Shown: positions 26,381 through 35,042, counted from the first letter of the stretch. The stretch: 64,000 nucleotides of DNA from Nonomuraea africana (GCF_014873535.1 NZ_JADBEF010000001.1:8308001-8372000); one strand, 5' to 3'. Translations and numbers: made by a program. Notes: a model not told the origin generated them from the sequence alone.

Positions 26381-27394
26381 GTGCACGTACCCGATGGCTT
26401 CTTCAATGCCGCTACCTCCGTTTCGGCCGGTGTCGTCGCGGCCGCGGGGGTGGCGGTCTGCCTGCGTGGCGCGAGGAGAGAGCTCGACGACCGCACCGCG
26501 CCCATGGCCGGTCTGGTCGCGGCCTTCATCTTCGCCGTCCAGATGCTCAACTTCCCCGTCGCGGCGGGCACCAGCGGGCACCTGCTCGGCGGCGCGCTGG
26601 CCGCGATACTCGTCGGGCCGTACACAGGAGTGCTGTGCATGGCCGTGGTGCTGCTCGTGCAGTGCGTCTTCTTCGCCGACGGCGGCGTCACCGCGCTCGG
26701 CATCAACGTCCTGATCATGGGCGTGGTCACCGTGCTGGTCGGCTGGGGCGTCTTCCGCCTGGTCACCGGGGCGGTCAAGAGCAAGGCGGGGGTCAGCGCG
26801 GGCGCGTTCCTGGCCGCGCTGGTCTCGGTGCCCGCCTCCGCGCTGGTGTTCGCGCTGCTGTTCGCGGTCGGCGGCACCGCGCCCATCGACACCGCCGCCG
26901 TGGCCGCGGCCATGGGCGGCGTCCACGTGCTCATCGGCATCGGCGAGGCGCTCATCACCACCGCGACCGTCGGCGCGGTGCTGGCAGTACGGCCCGACCT
27001 GGTGTACGGCGCGCGCGGCCTGGCCACCCCGCTCGTCCTGAAGGGCGCCGACGGCACGGTCTCCACCGTCGAGGCGCCCTCCACAGTCGGACCCGCCCCG
27101 GGCGGCGTCAGGCCGTTCCTGATCGGGGGTATCGGCGTGACGCTCGTGCTCGCGGGCGTGGTCTCTTTCTTCGCCTCCTCCAGCCCCGACGGCCTGGAGG
27201 CGGTCGCCGAGAACAAGGGCTTCCTCGACCAGGCGACCGAGCACCCGCTGGGCTCGTGGGTGCTGGCCGACTACGGCGACGTCGGCGGCATCCATGTCGG
27301 CATCGCCGGCGTGATCGGCGTGGGCATCACGCTGGTGGTGGCGGGGGCCGTCGCCTACGCCGCCCGCCGCAGGGGCAGCAGGGCCAAGGTCTGA
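26381..27394 (+). CDS. cbiM: nickel/cobalt ECF transporter, fused CbiM-CbiN substrate-binding subunit
   Basis: 337 residues. The CbiM/NikM part (about 1-215) has the N-terminal MHVPDGF, in which the amino group of Met1 and His2 bind the metal, plus SGHLLGGALAA and GGVHVLIGIGEALITT. A CbiN/NikN-like part follows (about 240-330): a membrane helix, a soluble loop with STAS-like ending, LADYGDVGG and a last helix. About eight transmembrane segments in all. The start must be GTG 26381, because Met1-His2 is essential and GGAGG lies 7 nt before it. It starts the operon with cbiQ and cbiO. Whether nickel or cobalt is carried cannot be decided. Confidence 0.9.
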   Translation: MHVPDGFFNAATSVSAGVVAAAGVAVCLRGARRELDDRTAPMAGLVAAFIFAVQMLNFPVAAGTSGHLLGGALAAILVGPYTGVLCMAVVLLVQCVFFADGGVTALGINVLIMGVVTVLVGWGVFRLVTGAVKSKAGVSAGAFLAALVSVPASALVFALLFAVGGTAPIDTAAVAAAMGGVHVLIGIGEALITTATVGAVLAVRPDLVYGARGLATPLVLKGADGTVSTVEAPSTVGPAPGGVRPFLIGGIGVTLVLAGVVSFFASSSPDGLEAVAENKGFLDQATEHPLGSWVLADYGDVGGIHVGIAGVIGVGITLVVAGAVAYAARRRGSRAKV

Positions 27395-27397
27395 GAG

Positions 27398-28156
27398 ATG
27401 GGCGCGGGACACCACCACCAGCTCTACCGGCCGGGCGACTCGCCGGTCCACCGGCTGCCGCCGCACTGCAAGCTGGTGGCGGTGCTCGCGTTCGCCGTGG
27501 TCGTCGTGGCCACGCCGCGCGAGTCCTTCTGGGCGTTCGGCTGCTACGCGCTCCTGCTGGCGGCCGTGGCAGTGGTGGCACGGGTCCCGCTCGGCCACGT
27601 GGCGCGGCGGATGGTGATCGAGGTGCCGTTCGTCGTGTTCGCGGTGGCGATCCCGTTCATCGGGCTGGGGGAGCGGACCGACGTGCTCGGGCTCTCGCTG
27701 AGCGTGCAGGGGCTGTGGGCGGCGTGGAACATCCTGGCCAAGGCCTCCCTCGGCGTCGTCGCCTCCATCCTGCTGGCGGCCACGACCGAGCCGCGGATGA
27801 TCCTCCTGGGCGCGCAGCGGCTCAGGCTGCCCTCGCTGCTGGTGCAGATCGCGATGTTCATGCTCCGCTACCTGGACGTGATCATGGAGGAGATGCGGCG
27901 GATGCGGGTGGCCAGGGAGTCGCGCGGCTTCGTGGCGCGTGACGTGCGGCAGATCCCGGTGATCGCGCGCTCGGCGGGGGCGCTGTTCATCCGCTCCTAC
28001 GAGCGGGGCGAGCGGGTCCACCTGGCTATGCTCAGCAGGGGATACAACGGATCCCTCCCCGTTATTCACGAAATTTCGGGATCAGGGCGGCAGTGGGTGG
28101 TCGCGCTGGCCCTGCCGGTCACCGCGCTGGCCGTTCTTGGAGTGTCATGGTGGTGA
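27398..28156 (+). CDS. cbiQ: ECF transporter transmembrane subunit CbiQ
   Basis: 252 residues. Four to six membrane segments (about 27-45, 48-68, 75-95, 108-128 and 232-250) and the coupling-helix motif region MRRMRVARESRGF near 165-178 with a second near SRGYNG. It joins the substrate subunit to the ATPase. It starts 3 bp after cbiM and overlaps cbiO by 10 bp, so the three genes are one transcript. Confidence 0.92.
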   Translation: MGAGHHHQLYRPGDSPVHRLPPHCKLVAVLAFAVVVVATPRESFWAFGCYALLLAAVAVVARVPLGHVARRMVIEVPFVVFAVAIPFIGLGERTDVLGLSLSVQGLWAAWNILAKASLGVVASILLAATTEPRMILLGAQRLRLPSLLVQIAMFMLRYLDVIMEEMRRMRVARESRGFVARDVRQIPVIARSAGALFIRSYERGERVHLAMLSRGYNGSLPVIHEISGSGRQWVVALALPVTALAVLGVSWW

Positions 28157-28890
28157 ATTCCCTCGAGGTGAGCGAGCTCGCCTACGCCTACCCGGACGGC
28201 ACGCAGGCCCTGTTCGGCGTCGACCTGACGATCGGCAGGTCCGAGCGCGTCGCCCTGCTCGGACCGAACGGCGCCGGCAAGACCACGCTCGTCATGCACC
28301 TCAACGGCATCCTCACCGCAGGCCACGGCACGGTACGCGTGGCGGGCACATCGGTGCGCCCGGACACGCTGAAGGAGATCAGGCAGCGGGTCGGGCTGGT
28401 CTTCCAGGACCCCGACGACCAGCTGTTCATGCCGACCGTCCGCGACGACGTGGCCTTCGGCCCGGCCAACATGGGCGTCAAGGGCGAGGAGCTGGAGCGC
28501 AGGGTCAAGAACGCCCTCGACAGGGTGGGCATGGCCGACCACGCCGACCGGCCGCCGCACCACCTGTCCTTCGGCCAGCGGCGGCGGGTGGCGGTGGCCA
28601 CCGTGCTGGTCATGGAGCCCGAGATCCTGGTGCTGGACGAGCCGTCGTCCAACCTCGACCCCGCCGCGCGCAGGGAACTGGCCGAGATCCTCCGCTCGCT
28701 CGACGTGACCGTGTTGATGGTCACCCACGACCTGCCGTACGCGCTGGAGCTGTGCGAGCGGTCGCTGATCCTGTCCGGCGGCGTGATCGCCGCCGACGGG
28801 CCCACCGGGACGCTGCTGGCCGACCCCGAGCTGCTGGCCGCGCACCGCCTCGAGCTGCCGTACGGCTTCGCTATCCCTGAGGGGCGTTGA
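28147..28890 (+). CDS. cbiO: ECF transporter ATPase CbiO
   Basis: 247 residues. Walker A GPNGAGKTT is near 39-47, Q-loop VFQDPDDQLF near 90-99, signature LSFGQRRRVAVA near 140-151 (the LSFGQ form usual for CbiO), Walker B ILVLDEPSSNLDP and the switch His in MVTHD. It powers the nickel/cobalt importer. ATG 28147 overlaps the cbiQ end. Its last 20 bp overlap, on opposite strands, the 3' end of the potassium channel gene at 28871. Confidence 0.93.
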   Translation: MVVNSLEVSELAYAYPDGTQALFGVDLTIGRSERVALLGPNGAGKTTLVMHLNGILTAGHGTVRVAGTSVRPDTLKEIRQRVGLVFQDPDDQLFMPTVRDDVAFGPANMGVKGEELERRVKNALDRVGMADHADRPPHHLSFGQRRRVAVATVLVMEPEILVLDEPSSNLDPAARRELAEILRSLDVTVLMVTHDLPYALELCERSLILSGGVIAADGPTGTLLADPELLAAHRLELPYGFAIPEGR

Positions 28891-29887
28891 CGACCACCAG
28901 GCGGTCGCCCTCCCTGATCGAGGACACCTCCTCGTCGGCGTAGGTCAGGATCCGGCCGTCGCGCACGACCGCGATGACCACGCCGTCGCACTGGGAGGGC
29001 GACCTGCCGATCTCGTGCGGCTGGACGGGCCGCTCGGCCAGGTCGAGGCCCTTGCCGTACGCCAGGAAGTCCTCGATCAGAGCGCTGACCGCGGGGCTCT
29101 GGGTGGCCACGCCCAGCATCCTGCCCGCCGCGTCGGAGGAGGTGATGACGACGTCGGCGCCGCTCTGCCGGACGAGAGGGTCGTTCTCCGCCTCGCGCAC
29201 CGCGGCCACGATCGTGGCGGTCTTGTTGAGCTGGCGGGCGGTCAGCGTGACCAGCGCGGTCGTGTCGTCGCGCTGGGTGGCCACGATGATCTCGCTGGCC
29301 TGGCGCACGCCCGCCCTGTTCTGCACCTCGCTCCTGGTGGCGTCGCCGACCACACCCGCGAAGCCGTCGGCGTTGGCCTCCTCGATCGCCTCGGCGCGCG
29401 GGTCGATGACCACGATCGACTCCTTGTCCCGCTCGTTCTCCAGCAGCGTGCGGATCGCGGCCCTGCCCTTGGTGCCGTAGCCGATGATCACGGTGTGGTC
29501 GCGCAACCTGGACCTCCATCGGTCGATCAGGAAGATTTCGCGGGTGCGCCGGGTGAGGACCTCCAGCGTCGTGCCCACGAGGATGACGAGGAAGACGATG
29601 CGCAGCGGTGTGACGGCGAGGATGTTCACGGTCCTGGCGAGGGGGGTCACGGGGGTGATGTCCCCGTACCCTGTCGTCGACACCGTCACCGTCGCGTAGT
29701 AGAGCGCGTCGAGGAGCGAGACCTTGCCGTCGTAGCTGTCCTTGTAGCCGTCCAGATCCAGCGCGACCAGCAGGAACACCAGGCCCAGCGCTGCGCAGGC
29801 GTAGACGATCCTGCGCAGGACCGCCCTTATCGGGCTGAGCGAGGGGGCGGGCAGACGGACGCCGGTGCCTCGAAGGTCGTCCTGCAT
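28871..29887 (-). CDS. potassium channel with TrkA-type regulatory domain
   Basis: 338 residues. Two transmembrane helices (about 24-45 and 85-110) flank the pore with selectivity filter TTGYGD (in VSTTGYGDITP). A Rossmann RCK/TrkA-N domain follows (about 125-250, HTVIIGYGTKGRAAIRTLL), then a TrkA-C-like end (about 275-338). It is probably a two-TM K+ channel gated by a nucleotide or ion in the RCK domain, of the kind also grouped with Castor/Pollux-type channels. ATG 29887 has no Shine-Dalgarno, but TACGAT lies 7 nt before it. Confidence 0.88.
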   Translation of the reverse strand: MQDDLRGTGVRLPAPSLSPIRAVLRRIVYACAALGLVFLLVALDLDGYKDSYDGKVSLLDALYYATVTVSTTGYGDITPVTPLARTVNILAVTPLRIVFLVILVGTTLEVLTRRTREIFLIDRWRSRLRDHTVIIGYGTKGRAAIRTLLENERDKESIVVIDPRAEAIEEANADGFAGVVGDATRSEVQNRAGVRQASEIIVATQRDDTTALVTLTARQLNKTATIVAAVREAENDPLVRQSGADVVITSSDAAGRMLGVATQSPAVSALIEDFLAYGKGLDLAERPVQPHEIGRSPSQCDGVVIAVVRDGRILTYADEEVSSIREGDRLVVVNAPQG

Positions 29888-29894
29888 AGTGGTG

Positions 29895-29900
29895 ATCGTA
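29895..29900 (-). promoter_or_regulatory. -10 box of the potassium channel gene, leaderless
   Basis: TACGAT on the minus strand ends 7 nt before the ATG at 29887; no Shine-Dalgarno is present. Confidence 0.5.
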
Positions 29901-29959
29901 GTTTGTCCATGCCGTCCCTCTGGGGATGTCGAAGTACAGTGGCTCATCGAGGAGGGCAG

Positions 29960-30298
29960 ATGAAGCTGCGGCTGGCGCGTCATGCCATGGGCGATGCCGT
30001 GGTGGTGGCCGTGGAGGGAGAGCTCGATCTCTTCACCGCACCCTTCCTCCGCGACGAGGTCCGCGACGCGATCAAACAGGACGGCGCGCGGCTCGTCCTC
30101 GATCTCCAGGCACTGTCGTTCATGGACTCCAGCGGGCTGTCGGTGCTCATCGAGGCCTGGCGGCTGGCGACGGGCGAGGGCGGCGGCGTCTCGCTCGCCG
30201 CGCCGCAGGCGCCGGTGGCCCGCATCCTGCGCACCACCGGCCTCGACCGGCGGATCAAGGTCTATTCGGACGTCGACACGGCGGTGGGCGCGATCTGA
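29960..30298 (+). CDS. STAS-domain anti-sigma factor antagonist
   Basis: 112 residues, one STAS domain over the full length. The phosphorylatable serine is S57 or S58 in SFMDSSGLSVL. Proteins of this type bind an anti-sigma kinase when unphosphorylated and so release a stress or developmental sigma factor. No anti-sigma kinase or sigma gene is adjacent; the SpoIIE-type phosphatase at 39801 could act on it. ATG 29960 has GGAGG 4 nt upstream. Confidence 0.9.
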   Translation: MKLRLARHAMGDAVVVAVEGELDLFTAPFLRDEVRDAIKQDGARLVLDLQALSFMDSSGLSVLIEAWRLATGEGGGVSLAAPQAPVARILRTTGLDRRIKVYSDVDTAVGAI

Positions 30299-30378
30299 GG
30301 GGAGCCGGGCGCCGGCTCCCCACGGCGTCGTGGCGACACCTTGGCGCGCGCGTTTCCCATTAGTGGCCCACCCCGAGT

Positions 30379-30396
30379 AGAACTTCATTCGGTTCT
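30379..30396 (+). promoter_or_regulatory. dyad over the -35 region of the SDR gene
   Basis: AGAAC (30379-30383) and GTTCT (30392-30396) form an inverted repeat with an 8-nt centre. It covers the predicted -35 and the spacer in front of TAAGGT (30402-30407), so a bound repressor would block the promoter. Confidence 0.45.
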
Positions 30397-30401
30397 CGCG
30401 T

Positions 30402-30407
30402 TAAGGT
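30402..30407 (+). promoter_or_regulatory. -10 box of the SDR gene, leaderless
   Basis: TAAGGT ends 7 nt before the ATG at 30415. Confidence 0.55.
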
Positions 30408-30414
30408 CCGTGGC

Positions 30415-31188
30415 ATGGACGTCAACGGAGCAGTAGCAATCATCTCGGGCGGGGCCAGCGGGCTGGGCGAGGCCACGGCCCGCGAGCTCGCCCGCCAGGG
30501 CGCGACCGTGGTCATCGCCGACCTCAACGAGGAGCGCGGCAAGTCGATCGCCGACGAACTCGGCGGAGTCTTCGTCAGGACGGACGTCTCGGACGAGGGC
30601 GACGTGCAGGCGGCCGTCGACGCGGCCGTGGCCACGGGCAAGCCGGTACGCGTGATCGTCAACAGTGCGGGCATCGGCTGGGCCGAGCGCACCGTCAACC
30701 GTGAGGGCGCTCCGCACAGCCTCGCCAGCTACCGCAAGGTCATCGAGGTCAACCTGATCGGCACCTTCAACCTCATGCGCATCGGCGCGGCGGCCATCGC
30801 CAAGACCGATCCCGTCTCCGAGGACGGGCACCGCGGCGTGGTCATCAACACCGCCTCCGTGGCCGCGCTGGAGGGCCAGACCGGCCAGCTGGCCTACTCC
30901 GCGTCCAAGGGCGGCATCGTGGGCATGACCGTGCCCGCCGCCCGCGACCTGGCCGCGATCGGCGTGCGGGTCAACACGATCTGCCCCGGCATCATCGACA
31001 CGCCGATCTACGGCTTCTCCGGCAACGCCGAGGAGTTCAAGGCCAAGCTCGTCGCCCCCGTCGTCTTCCCCAAGCGCATGGGTCGCGCCGACGAGTTCGC
31101 CCACCTGGTGCGCGCGCTCGTCGAGAACGACTACATGAACGCCGAGGTCATCCGCTTCGACGGCGGCATCCGCTTCCAGCCCAAGTAA
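30415..31188 (+). CDS. short-chain dehydrogenase, 3-hydroxyacyl-CoA dehydrogenase type 2-like
   Basis: 257 residues. The NAD-binding Rossmann motif GGASGLGEA is at about 12-20; NSAG marks the central strand; catalytic Ser is in INTASVAAL, with Y-x-x-x-K in AYSASKGG. The sequence fits type 2 3-hydroxyacyl-CoA dehydrogenases (HSD17B10-like), which oxidise 3-hydroxyacyl-CoA to 3-ketoacyl-CoA. The enoyl-CoA hydratase gene follows 11 bp downstream, so the pair would catalyse consecutive steps of beta-oxidation. It is probably leaderless from TAAGGT and may be repressed through the dyad at 30379-30396. Confidence 0.87.
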   Translation: MDVNGAVAIISGGASGLGEATARELARQGATVVIADLNEERGKSIADELGGVFVRTDVSDEGDVQAAVDAAVATGKPVRVIVNSAGIGWAERTVNREGAPHSLASYRKVIEVNLIGTFNLMRIGAAAIAKTDPVSEDGHRGVVINTASVAALEGQTGQLAYSASKGGIVGMTVPAARDLAAIGVRVNTICPGIIDTPIYGFSGNAEEFKAKLVAPVVFPKRMGRADEFAHLVRALVENDYMNAEVIRFDGGIRFQPK

Positions 31189-31199
31189 GTGAGGTGCGC

Positions 31200-31967
31200 G
31201 TGTCCGCAGAAGAGGTTCTGATCGAGGAGTCCGACGGCGTCGCGGTGATCACGATCAACCGCCCGTCGGCTCGCAACGCCGTGAACGGCGCCGTCGCGCG
31301 AGGGATCGCCGCGGCGCTGGACTCCCTGGACTCCCGCACCGATGTCTCGGCCTACGTCCTGACCGGCGCGGGAGGCACGTTCTCCGCGGGCATGGACCTG
31401 AAGGCCTTCCTGGCCGGCGACTTCCCCGTCATCGAGGGCAGGGGCTTCGGCGGCATCGCGGAGGCGCCGCCCAAGAAGCCGCTGATCGCGGCGGTGGAGG
31501 GCTACGCCCTCGCGGGCGGCTTCGAACTGGCGCTGTCGTGCGACCTGATCGTGGCGTCGGCGGAGTCGAAGTTCGGCCTTCCCGAGCCCAAGCGCGGCCT
31601 GGTGGCGGGCGCGGGCGGCATCATGCGCCTGCCGCGCAGGATCCCGTACCACGTGGCCATGGAGATCGCCCTGACCGGTGACCACTACCCGGCCTCCAGG
31701 CTGTACGAGCTGGGTCTGGTCAATCGGATCACCGAACCCGGCGAGGCGCTCGCCGGCGCGCTCGAACTGGCGCGCAGGATCGCGGCGAACGCCCCGCTGG
31801 CGCTCGCGGCGACCAAGAAGGTGATCATCGAGTCGGCCGACTGGTCGATCGAGGAGATGTTCAGGAAGCAGGGGCCGATCATCAACCCGGTCTTCGGCTC
31901 CAAGGACGCGATGGAGGGCGCGGCGGCCTTCGCCGAGAAGCGCGCTCCCCAGTGGCGGGGCGAGTAG
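31200..31967 (+). CDS. enoyl-CoA hydratase/isomerase family protein
   Basis: 255 residues, crotonase fold. Oxyanion-hole segments are GAGGTFSAGMDLKAF near 60-74 and AVEGYALAGGFELAL near 97-111, and the acidic region FGLPEPKRGLVAGAGG is at about 125-140. It likely hydrates trans-2-enoyl-CoA, working with the preceding 3-hydroxyacyl-CoA dehydrogenase. I choose GTG 31200 with GAGGTG 4 nt upstream; GTG 31194 is possible. It ends at a textbook terminator at 31978. Confidence 0.9.
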   Translation: MSAEEVLIEESDGVAVITINRPSARNAVNGAVARGIAAALDSLDSRTDVSAYVLTGAGGTFSAGMDLKAFLAGDFPVIEGRGFGGIAEAPPKKPLIAAVEGYALAGGFELALSCDLIVASAESKFGLPEPKRGLVAGAGGIMRLPRRIPYHVAMEIALTGDHYPASRLYELGLVNRITEPGEALAGALELARRIAANAPLALAATKKVIIESADWSIEEMFRKQGPIINPVFGSKDAMEGAAAFAEKRAPQWRGE

Positions 31968-31977
31968 CCCCACTCGT

Positions 31978-32014
31978 CAGGCTCCTCCCGATCTCGGGAG
32001 GAGCCTGTTTCTTT
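31978..32014 (+). terminator. intrinsic terminator
   Basis: A perfect 14-bp stem (31978-31991 with 31994-32007), 2-nt loop, followed by TTTCTTT. It closes the SDR/enoyl-CoA hydratase operon. Confidence 0.9.
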
Positions 32015-32082
32015 ACGCCGAGGAGGGGAAACCCCGCATTACCGTAAAAGGAGACGGTCCACCTTCGGCGGCAGGAGAGCCC

Positions 32083-32706
32083 ATGAGTTCCCCCTACGAG
32101 TCGGTCAAGCGTGGCGCGGGCGGCCTGCTGCAGGGTGCGCTCGGCGCGCTGCTCCTGGTGGGGGGCATGGTGGTGGCCATGTGGGCCGTCGAGGTCTTCG
32201 ACTACGTCACCCCTGGCGACCTCGACGCCGAGCTCGGCATCATCTCCTGGTCGCCCGACGGGCTGATCGGAATCCTCTTCGCGCCCTTCCTGCACGCCAA
32301 CTTCGAACACCTGATGGCCAACTCGCTGCCGCTGCTCGTCCTCGGCTTCCTCGCCGCCTTCCGCGGAATCGGCAAGTTCCTGTGGGCGACCTTGATCATC
32401 ATGGTGGTCGGCGGCGTCGGCACCTGGTTCGCCACGCTTCCCGGCATCGCCACCGTGGGCGCGAGCGGCCTCGTCTTCGGCTACTTCGGCTTCGTGGTGG
32501 CGCGCGGCCTGTTCGACCGGCGCGCGCTCGACATCCTGGTGGGTCTCGGGGTGGCCGTGGCCTACTACTCGCTGATCTGGGGCCTGCTGCCCACCCAGGA
32601 GGGCATCTCGTGGCAGGGCCACCTGTTCGGTCTCATCGGCGGTGTGGTGGCCGCGTGGGTGCTACGCCGTAAGCGGCTGGCCACGCCGACGTACCCGGCC
32701 TACTGA
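32083..32706 (+). CDS. rhomboid family intramembrane serine protease
   Basis: 207 residues, about six membrane helices. The catalytic Ser is S128 in GASGLVFGYFGF and the His is H180 in WQGHLFGLIGG. The HANFEHLMANS motif in the second helix (71-81) is conserved. It cuts transmembrane substrates within the bilayer; substrates unknown. ATG 32083 has GGAGAG 4 nt upstream. A 9-bp hairpin at 32729-32749 follows. Confidence 0.9.
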   Translation: MSSPYESVKRGAGGLLQGALGALLLVGGMVVAMWAVEVFDYVTPGDLDAELGIISWSPDGLIGILFAPFLHANFEHLMANSLPLLVLGFLAAFRGIGKFLWATLIIMVVGGVGTWFATLPGIATVGASGLVFGYFGFVVARGLFDRRALDILVGLGVAVAYYSLIWGLLPTQEGISWQGHLFGLIGGVVAAWVLRRKRLATPTYPAY

Positions 32707-32728
32707 GCTCCCCGCTTCCCCGAAGGAC

Positions 32729-32749
32729 AGGGCCCGGCTCCCGGGCCCT
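32729..32749. terminator. short hairpin between convergent genes
   Basis: AGGGCCCGG (32729-32737) and CCGGGCCCT (32741-32749) with a CTC loop lie between the rhomboid stop and the stop of the minus-strand UPF0114 gene. No T run. Confidence 0.5.
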
Positions 32750-32777
32750 CAGCGGACGGCTCAGCGGCGCCCACGCG

Positions 32778-33386
32778 TCAGTGGACGGCGGGCGCGTGGG
32801 TGCGCTCGGCGGGTGACGACGACAGCAGCCTGTCGATGAAGGCCAGGCCGATCGCGGACGCCACGAAGGCCAGATGGATGAGCGTCTGCCACAGCATCGC
32901 CTGCGTCGGCGTCTCCCTGGCCCTGATGAAGGTCTGCAGCAGGTGCACCGAGGAGATGCCGATGATCGCGGTGCCCAGCTTCACCTTGAGCACGTTGGCG
33001 TTGACATGCGAGAGCCACTCGGGCTCGTCGGGGTGGTCCTTGAGGTCGATGCGCGAGACGAAGGTCTCGTAGCCGCCGACGATCACCATGATCAGCAGGT
33101 TGGAGATCATCACGACGTCGATGAGCCCGAGCACCGCCAGCATGACGATCACCTCGGGCCCCGGCAGGGAGCCGGTGCCGCCGAAGGCCTTGATCGTCGC
33201 CTCGCTCACGTGCCCGGTGAAGACCGTCTGGATCAGGTGCCACAGCTCGACCATGAACTGCCACACGTAGACGCCCTGGGCCACGATCAGCCCCAGGTAC
33301 AGCGGCGCCTGCAGCCACCGGCTGGCGAACATCACGTACCCGAGCCCCCGCCGGCGTACCGCACGCTCCTCCAAGGTGGACGTCAC
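32778..33386 (-). CDS. UPF0114 (YqhA-like) membrane protein
   Basis: 202 residues, three to four transmembrane segments (about 28-50, 80-105, 135-155 and 165-185). RWLQAPLYLGLIVAQGVYVW, then MISNLLIMVIVGGYETFVSR and NVLKVKLGTAIIGISSVHLL match the UPF0114/YqhA family, whose function is unknown. GTG 33386 has AGGAG 8 nt upstream. It is divergent from the BlaI-type regulator at 33474 by 87 bp. Confidence 0.85.
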   Translation of the reverse strand: MTSTLEERAVRRRGLGYVMFASRWLQAPLYLGLIVAQGVYVWQFMVELWHLIQTVFTGHVSEATIKAFGGTGSLPGPEVIVMLAVLGLIDVVMISNLLIMVIVGGYETFVSRIDLKDHPDEPEWLSHVNANVLKVKLGTAIIGISSVHLLQTFIRARETPTQAMLWQTLIHLAFVASAIGLAFIDRLLSSSPAERTHAPAVH

Positions 33387-33473
33387 TCGTGTCACTCCTG
33401 TCGCAGTGGTCGGCCGATCTCTGGCAGCGTCGACCGATTTGGGGAACAATGTTGCCGACTTTGAGAGGTGATC

Positions 33474-33842
33474 GTGGCAAACCTCGGGTCCCTGGAACGC
33501 GCGATCATGGACGTCCTCTGGGATTCCGGCCGCCCCCTGCTCGTGCGCGAGCTGCTCGCCGCGCTCAACGAGGGTTCCGACCGGCCGCTGGCGTACACGA
33601 CCGTGCAGACGGTGGCCGAGCGGCTGCTGCGCAAGGGGCTGCTGACCCGCAGGCCGTACCGCAACGCCTTCCGCTACTCGGCGGCCCGCACACGAGACGA
33701 GCACGTCACCCAGCTGATGCTCGAGGCGCTCGCCGCCAGCACCGACAGAGTGCCGGTGCTGGCCAGGTTCGCGCAGAGCGTCGAGCTGGAGGACGCGCTC
33801 GCGTTGCTCGACGAGCTGACCCGCCGGGCGAAGGACGGCTAG
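33474..33842 (+). CDS. BlaI/MecI/CopY family transcriptional repressor
   Basis: 122 residues. The winged helix covers about 4-75: LGSLERAIMDVLWDSGRPLL, YTTVQTVAERLLRKGLL and YRNAFRYSA. The C-terminal helices form the dimer. Such repressors are usually paired with a membrane M56 metalloprotease sensor, but none is adjacent. The divergent UPF0114 gene may be its target. GTG 33474 has AGAGG 5 nt upstream; GTG 33468 is less likely. Its stop codon TAG lies inside a CTAG shared with the stop of serC on the other strand. Confidence 0.85.
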   Translation: MANLGSLERAIMDVLWDSGRPLLVRELLAALNEGSDRPLAYTTVQTVAERLLRKGLLTRRPYRNAFRYSAARTRDEHVTQLMLEALAASTDRVPVLARFAQSVELEDALALLDELTRRAKDG

Positions 33843-34948
33843 AGGCGCTCGACCACGTAGTCGACGCAGGTGGTCAGCGCCTCGACGTCGGAGGGCTCGA
33901 TCGCCGGGAACATCGCGATGCGCAGCTGGTTGCGGCCGAGCTTGCGGTAGGGCTCGGTGTCGACGATGCCGTTGGCGCGCAGCACCTTGGCCACCGCGGC
34001 GGCGTCGACGGCGTCGGTGAAGTCGATCGTGCCGACGACCTGCGAGCGGAACTCGGGGGCGGCGAACGGCGTGGCGAACGAGGACTTCTCGGCCCAGGTG
34101 TAGAGGCGCTGCGAGGAGTCGGCGGTGCGCGCGGTGGTCCACGCGAGGCCGCCGTTGCCGTTCATCCAGTCGAGCTGGTCGGCCAGCAGGAACAGCGTCG
34201 CCACCGACGGGGTGTTGTAGGTCTGGTCCTTGCCCGAGTTGTCGATCGCGATCGGCAGGCTGAAGAACTCGGGCACGTAGCGGCCCGACGCGGCGATCTC
34301 CTCGACGCGGGCCAGCGCGCGCGGCGACATGATCGCGATCCACAGGCCGCCGTCGGAGGCGAAGCTCTTCTGCGGGGCGAAGTAGTAGACGTCGGTCTCG
34401 GCGATGTCGACGGGCAGGCCGCCGGCGCCCGAGGTGGCGTCGACCAGGACGAGCGCGTCGTCGCCGCCCACCCGCCTGATCGGCATCGCGACGCCGGTCG
34501 AGGTCTCGTTGTGGGTGAGGGCGTAGACATCGACGCCCTCCTCTGCCACGGCCGCCGGGTGGGTGCCGACCTCCGACTTGATGATCGTCGGGTCGGCCAG
34601 CCACGGCGCCTTGCTGACGACCGCGCCGAACTTGGACGAGAACTCGCCGAAGGACAGGTGCTGCGACTTCTCGCGCACCAGCCCGAAGGCGGCGATGTCC
34701 CAGAACGCGGTGGTGCCGCCGTTGCCGAGCACGACCTGGTAGCCCTCGGGCAGCGAGAACAGGTCGGCGAGACCGGAGCGGACCCTGCCGACCAGGTTCT
34801 TGACCGGCTTCTGTCGATGGGAGGTGCCCATCACGCTCGCTCCTGAGGAGGCGAGCGCGGACAGCTGCTCGGGTCGGACCTTCGAGGGCCCGCAGCCGAA
34901 GCGGCCGTCGGCGGGCTTGATGTCAGCGGGAATCACGATGTCAGCCAC
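33839..34948 (-). CDS. serC: phosphoserine aminotransferase
   Basis: 369 residues, actinobacterial SerC type. It converts 3-phosphohydroxypyruvate and glutamate to phosphoserine for serine (and pyridoxal) synthesis in the cytoplasm. FGCGPSKVRPEQL is near the N-terminus, MGTSHRQKPV follows, VDATSGAGGLPVD holds the PLP-binding Asp, and the PLP lysine is in YYFAPQKSFASDGG. GTG 34948 has TAGGCT 7 nt before it and no good Shine-Dalgarno, so the message is probably leaderless. It shares a CTAG with the converging BlaI-like gene. Confidence 0.93.
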   Translation of the reverse strand: MADIVIPADIKPADGRFGCGPSKVRPEQLSALASSGASVMGTSHRQKPVKNLVGRVRSGLADLFSLPEGYQVVLGNGGTTAFWDIAAFGLVREKSQHLSFGEFSSKFGAVVSKAPWLADPTIIKSEVGTHPAAVAEEGVDVYALTHNETSTGVAMPIRRVGGDDALVLVDATSGAGGLPVDIAETDVYYFAPQKSFASDGGLWIAIMSPRALARVEEIAASGRYVPEFFSLPIAIDNSGKDQTYNTPSVATLFLLADQLDWMNGNGGLAWTTARTADSSQRLYTWAEKSSFATPFAAPEFRSQVVGTIDFTDAVDAAAVAKVLRANGIVDTEPYRKLGRNQLRIAMFPAIEPSDVEALTTCVDYVVERL

Positions 34949-34955
34949 CTGCCCA

Positions 34956-34961
34956 AGCCTA
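34956..34961 (-). promoter_or_regulatory. -10 box of serC, leaderless
   Basis: TAGGCT on the minus strand ends 7 nt before the GTG at 34948. Confidence 0.5.
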
Positions 34962-35010
34962 CTGAGCCGTCTCGCGTGGCTTGTCCCGGGTCCGCATGTG
35001 AGATTCACGG

Positions 35011-35034
35011 CCTTGGGGGCGTTGCTCCCCAAGG
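35011..35034. terminator. hairpin upstream of serC
   Basis: CCTTGGGG (35011-35018) pairs with CCCCAAGG (35027-35034), loop of 8. It follows the stronger hairpin at 35043-35071 in the direction of citrate synthase transcription and may be a back-up terminator. Confidence 0.5.
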
Positions 35035-35042
35035 GAACGAGA

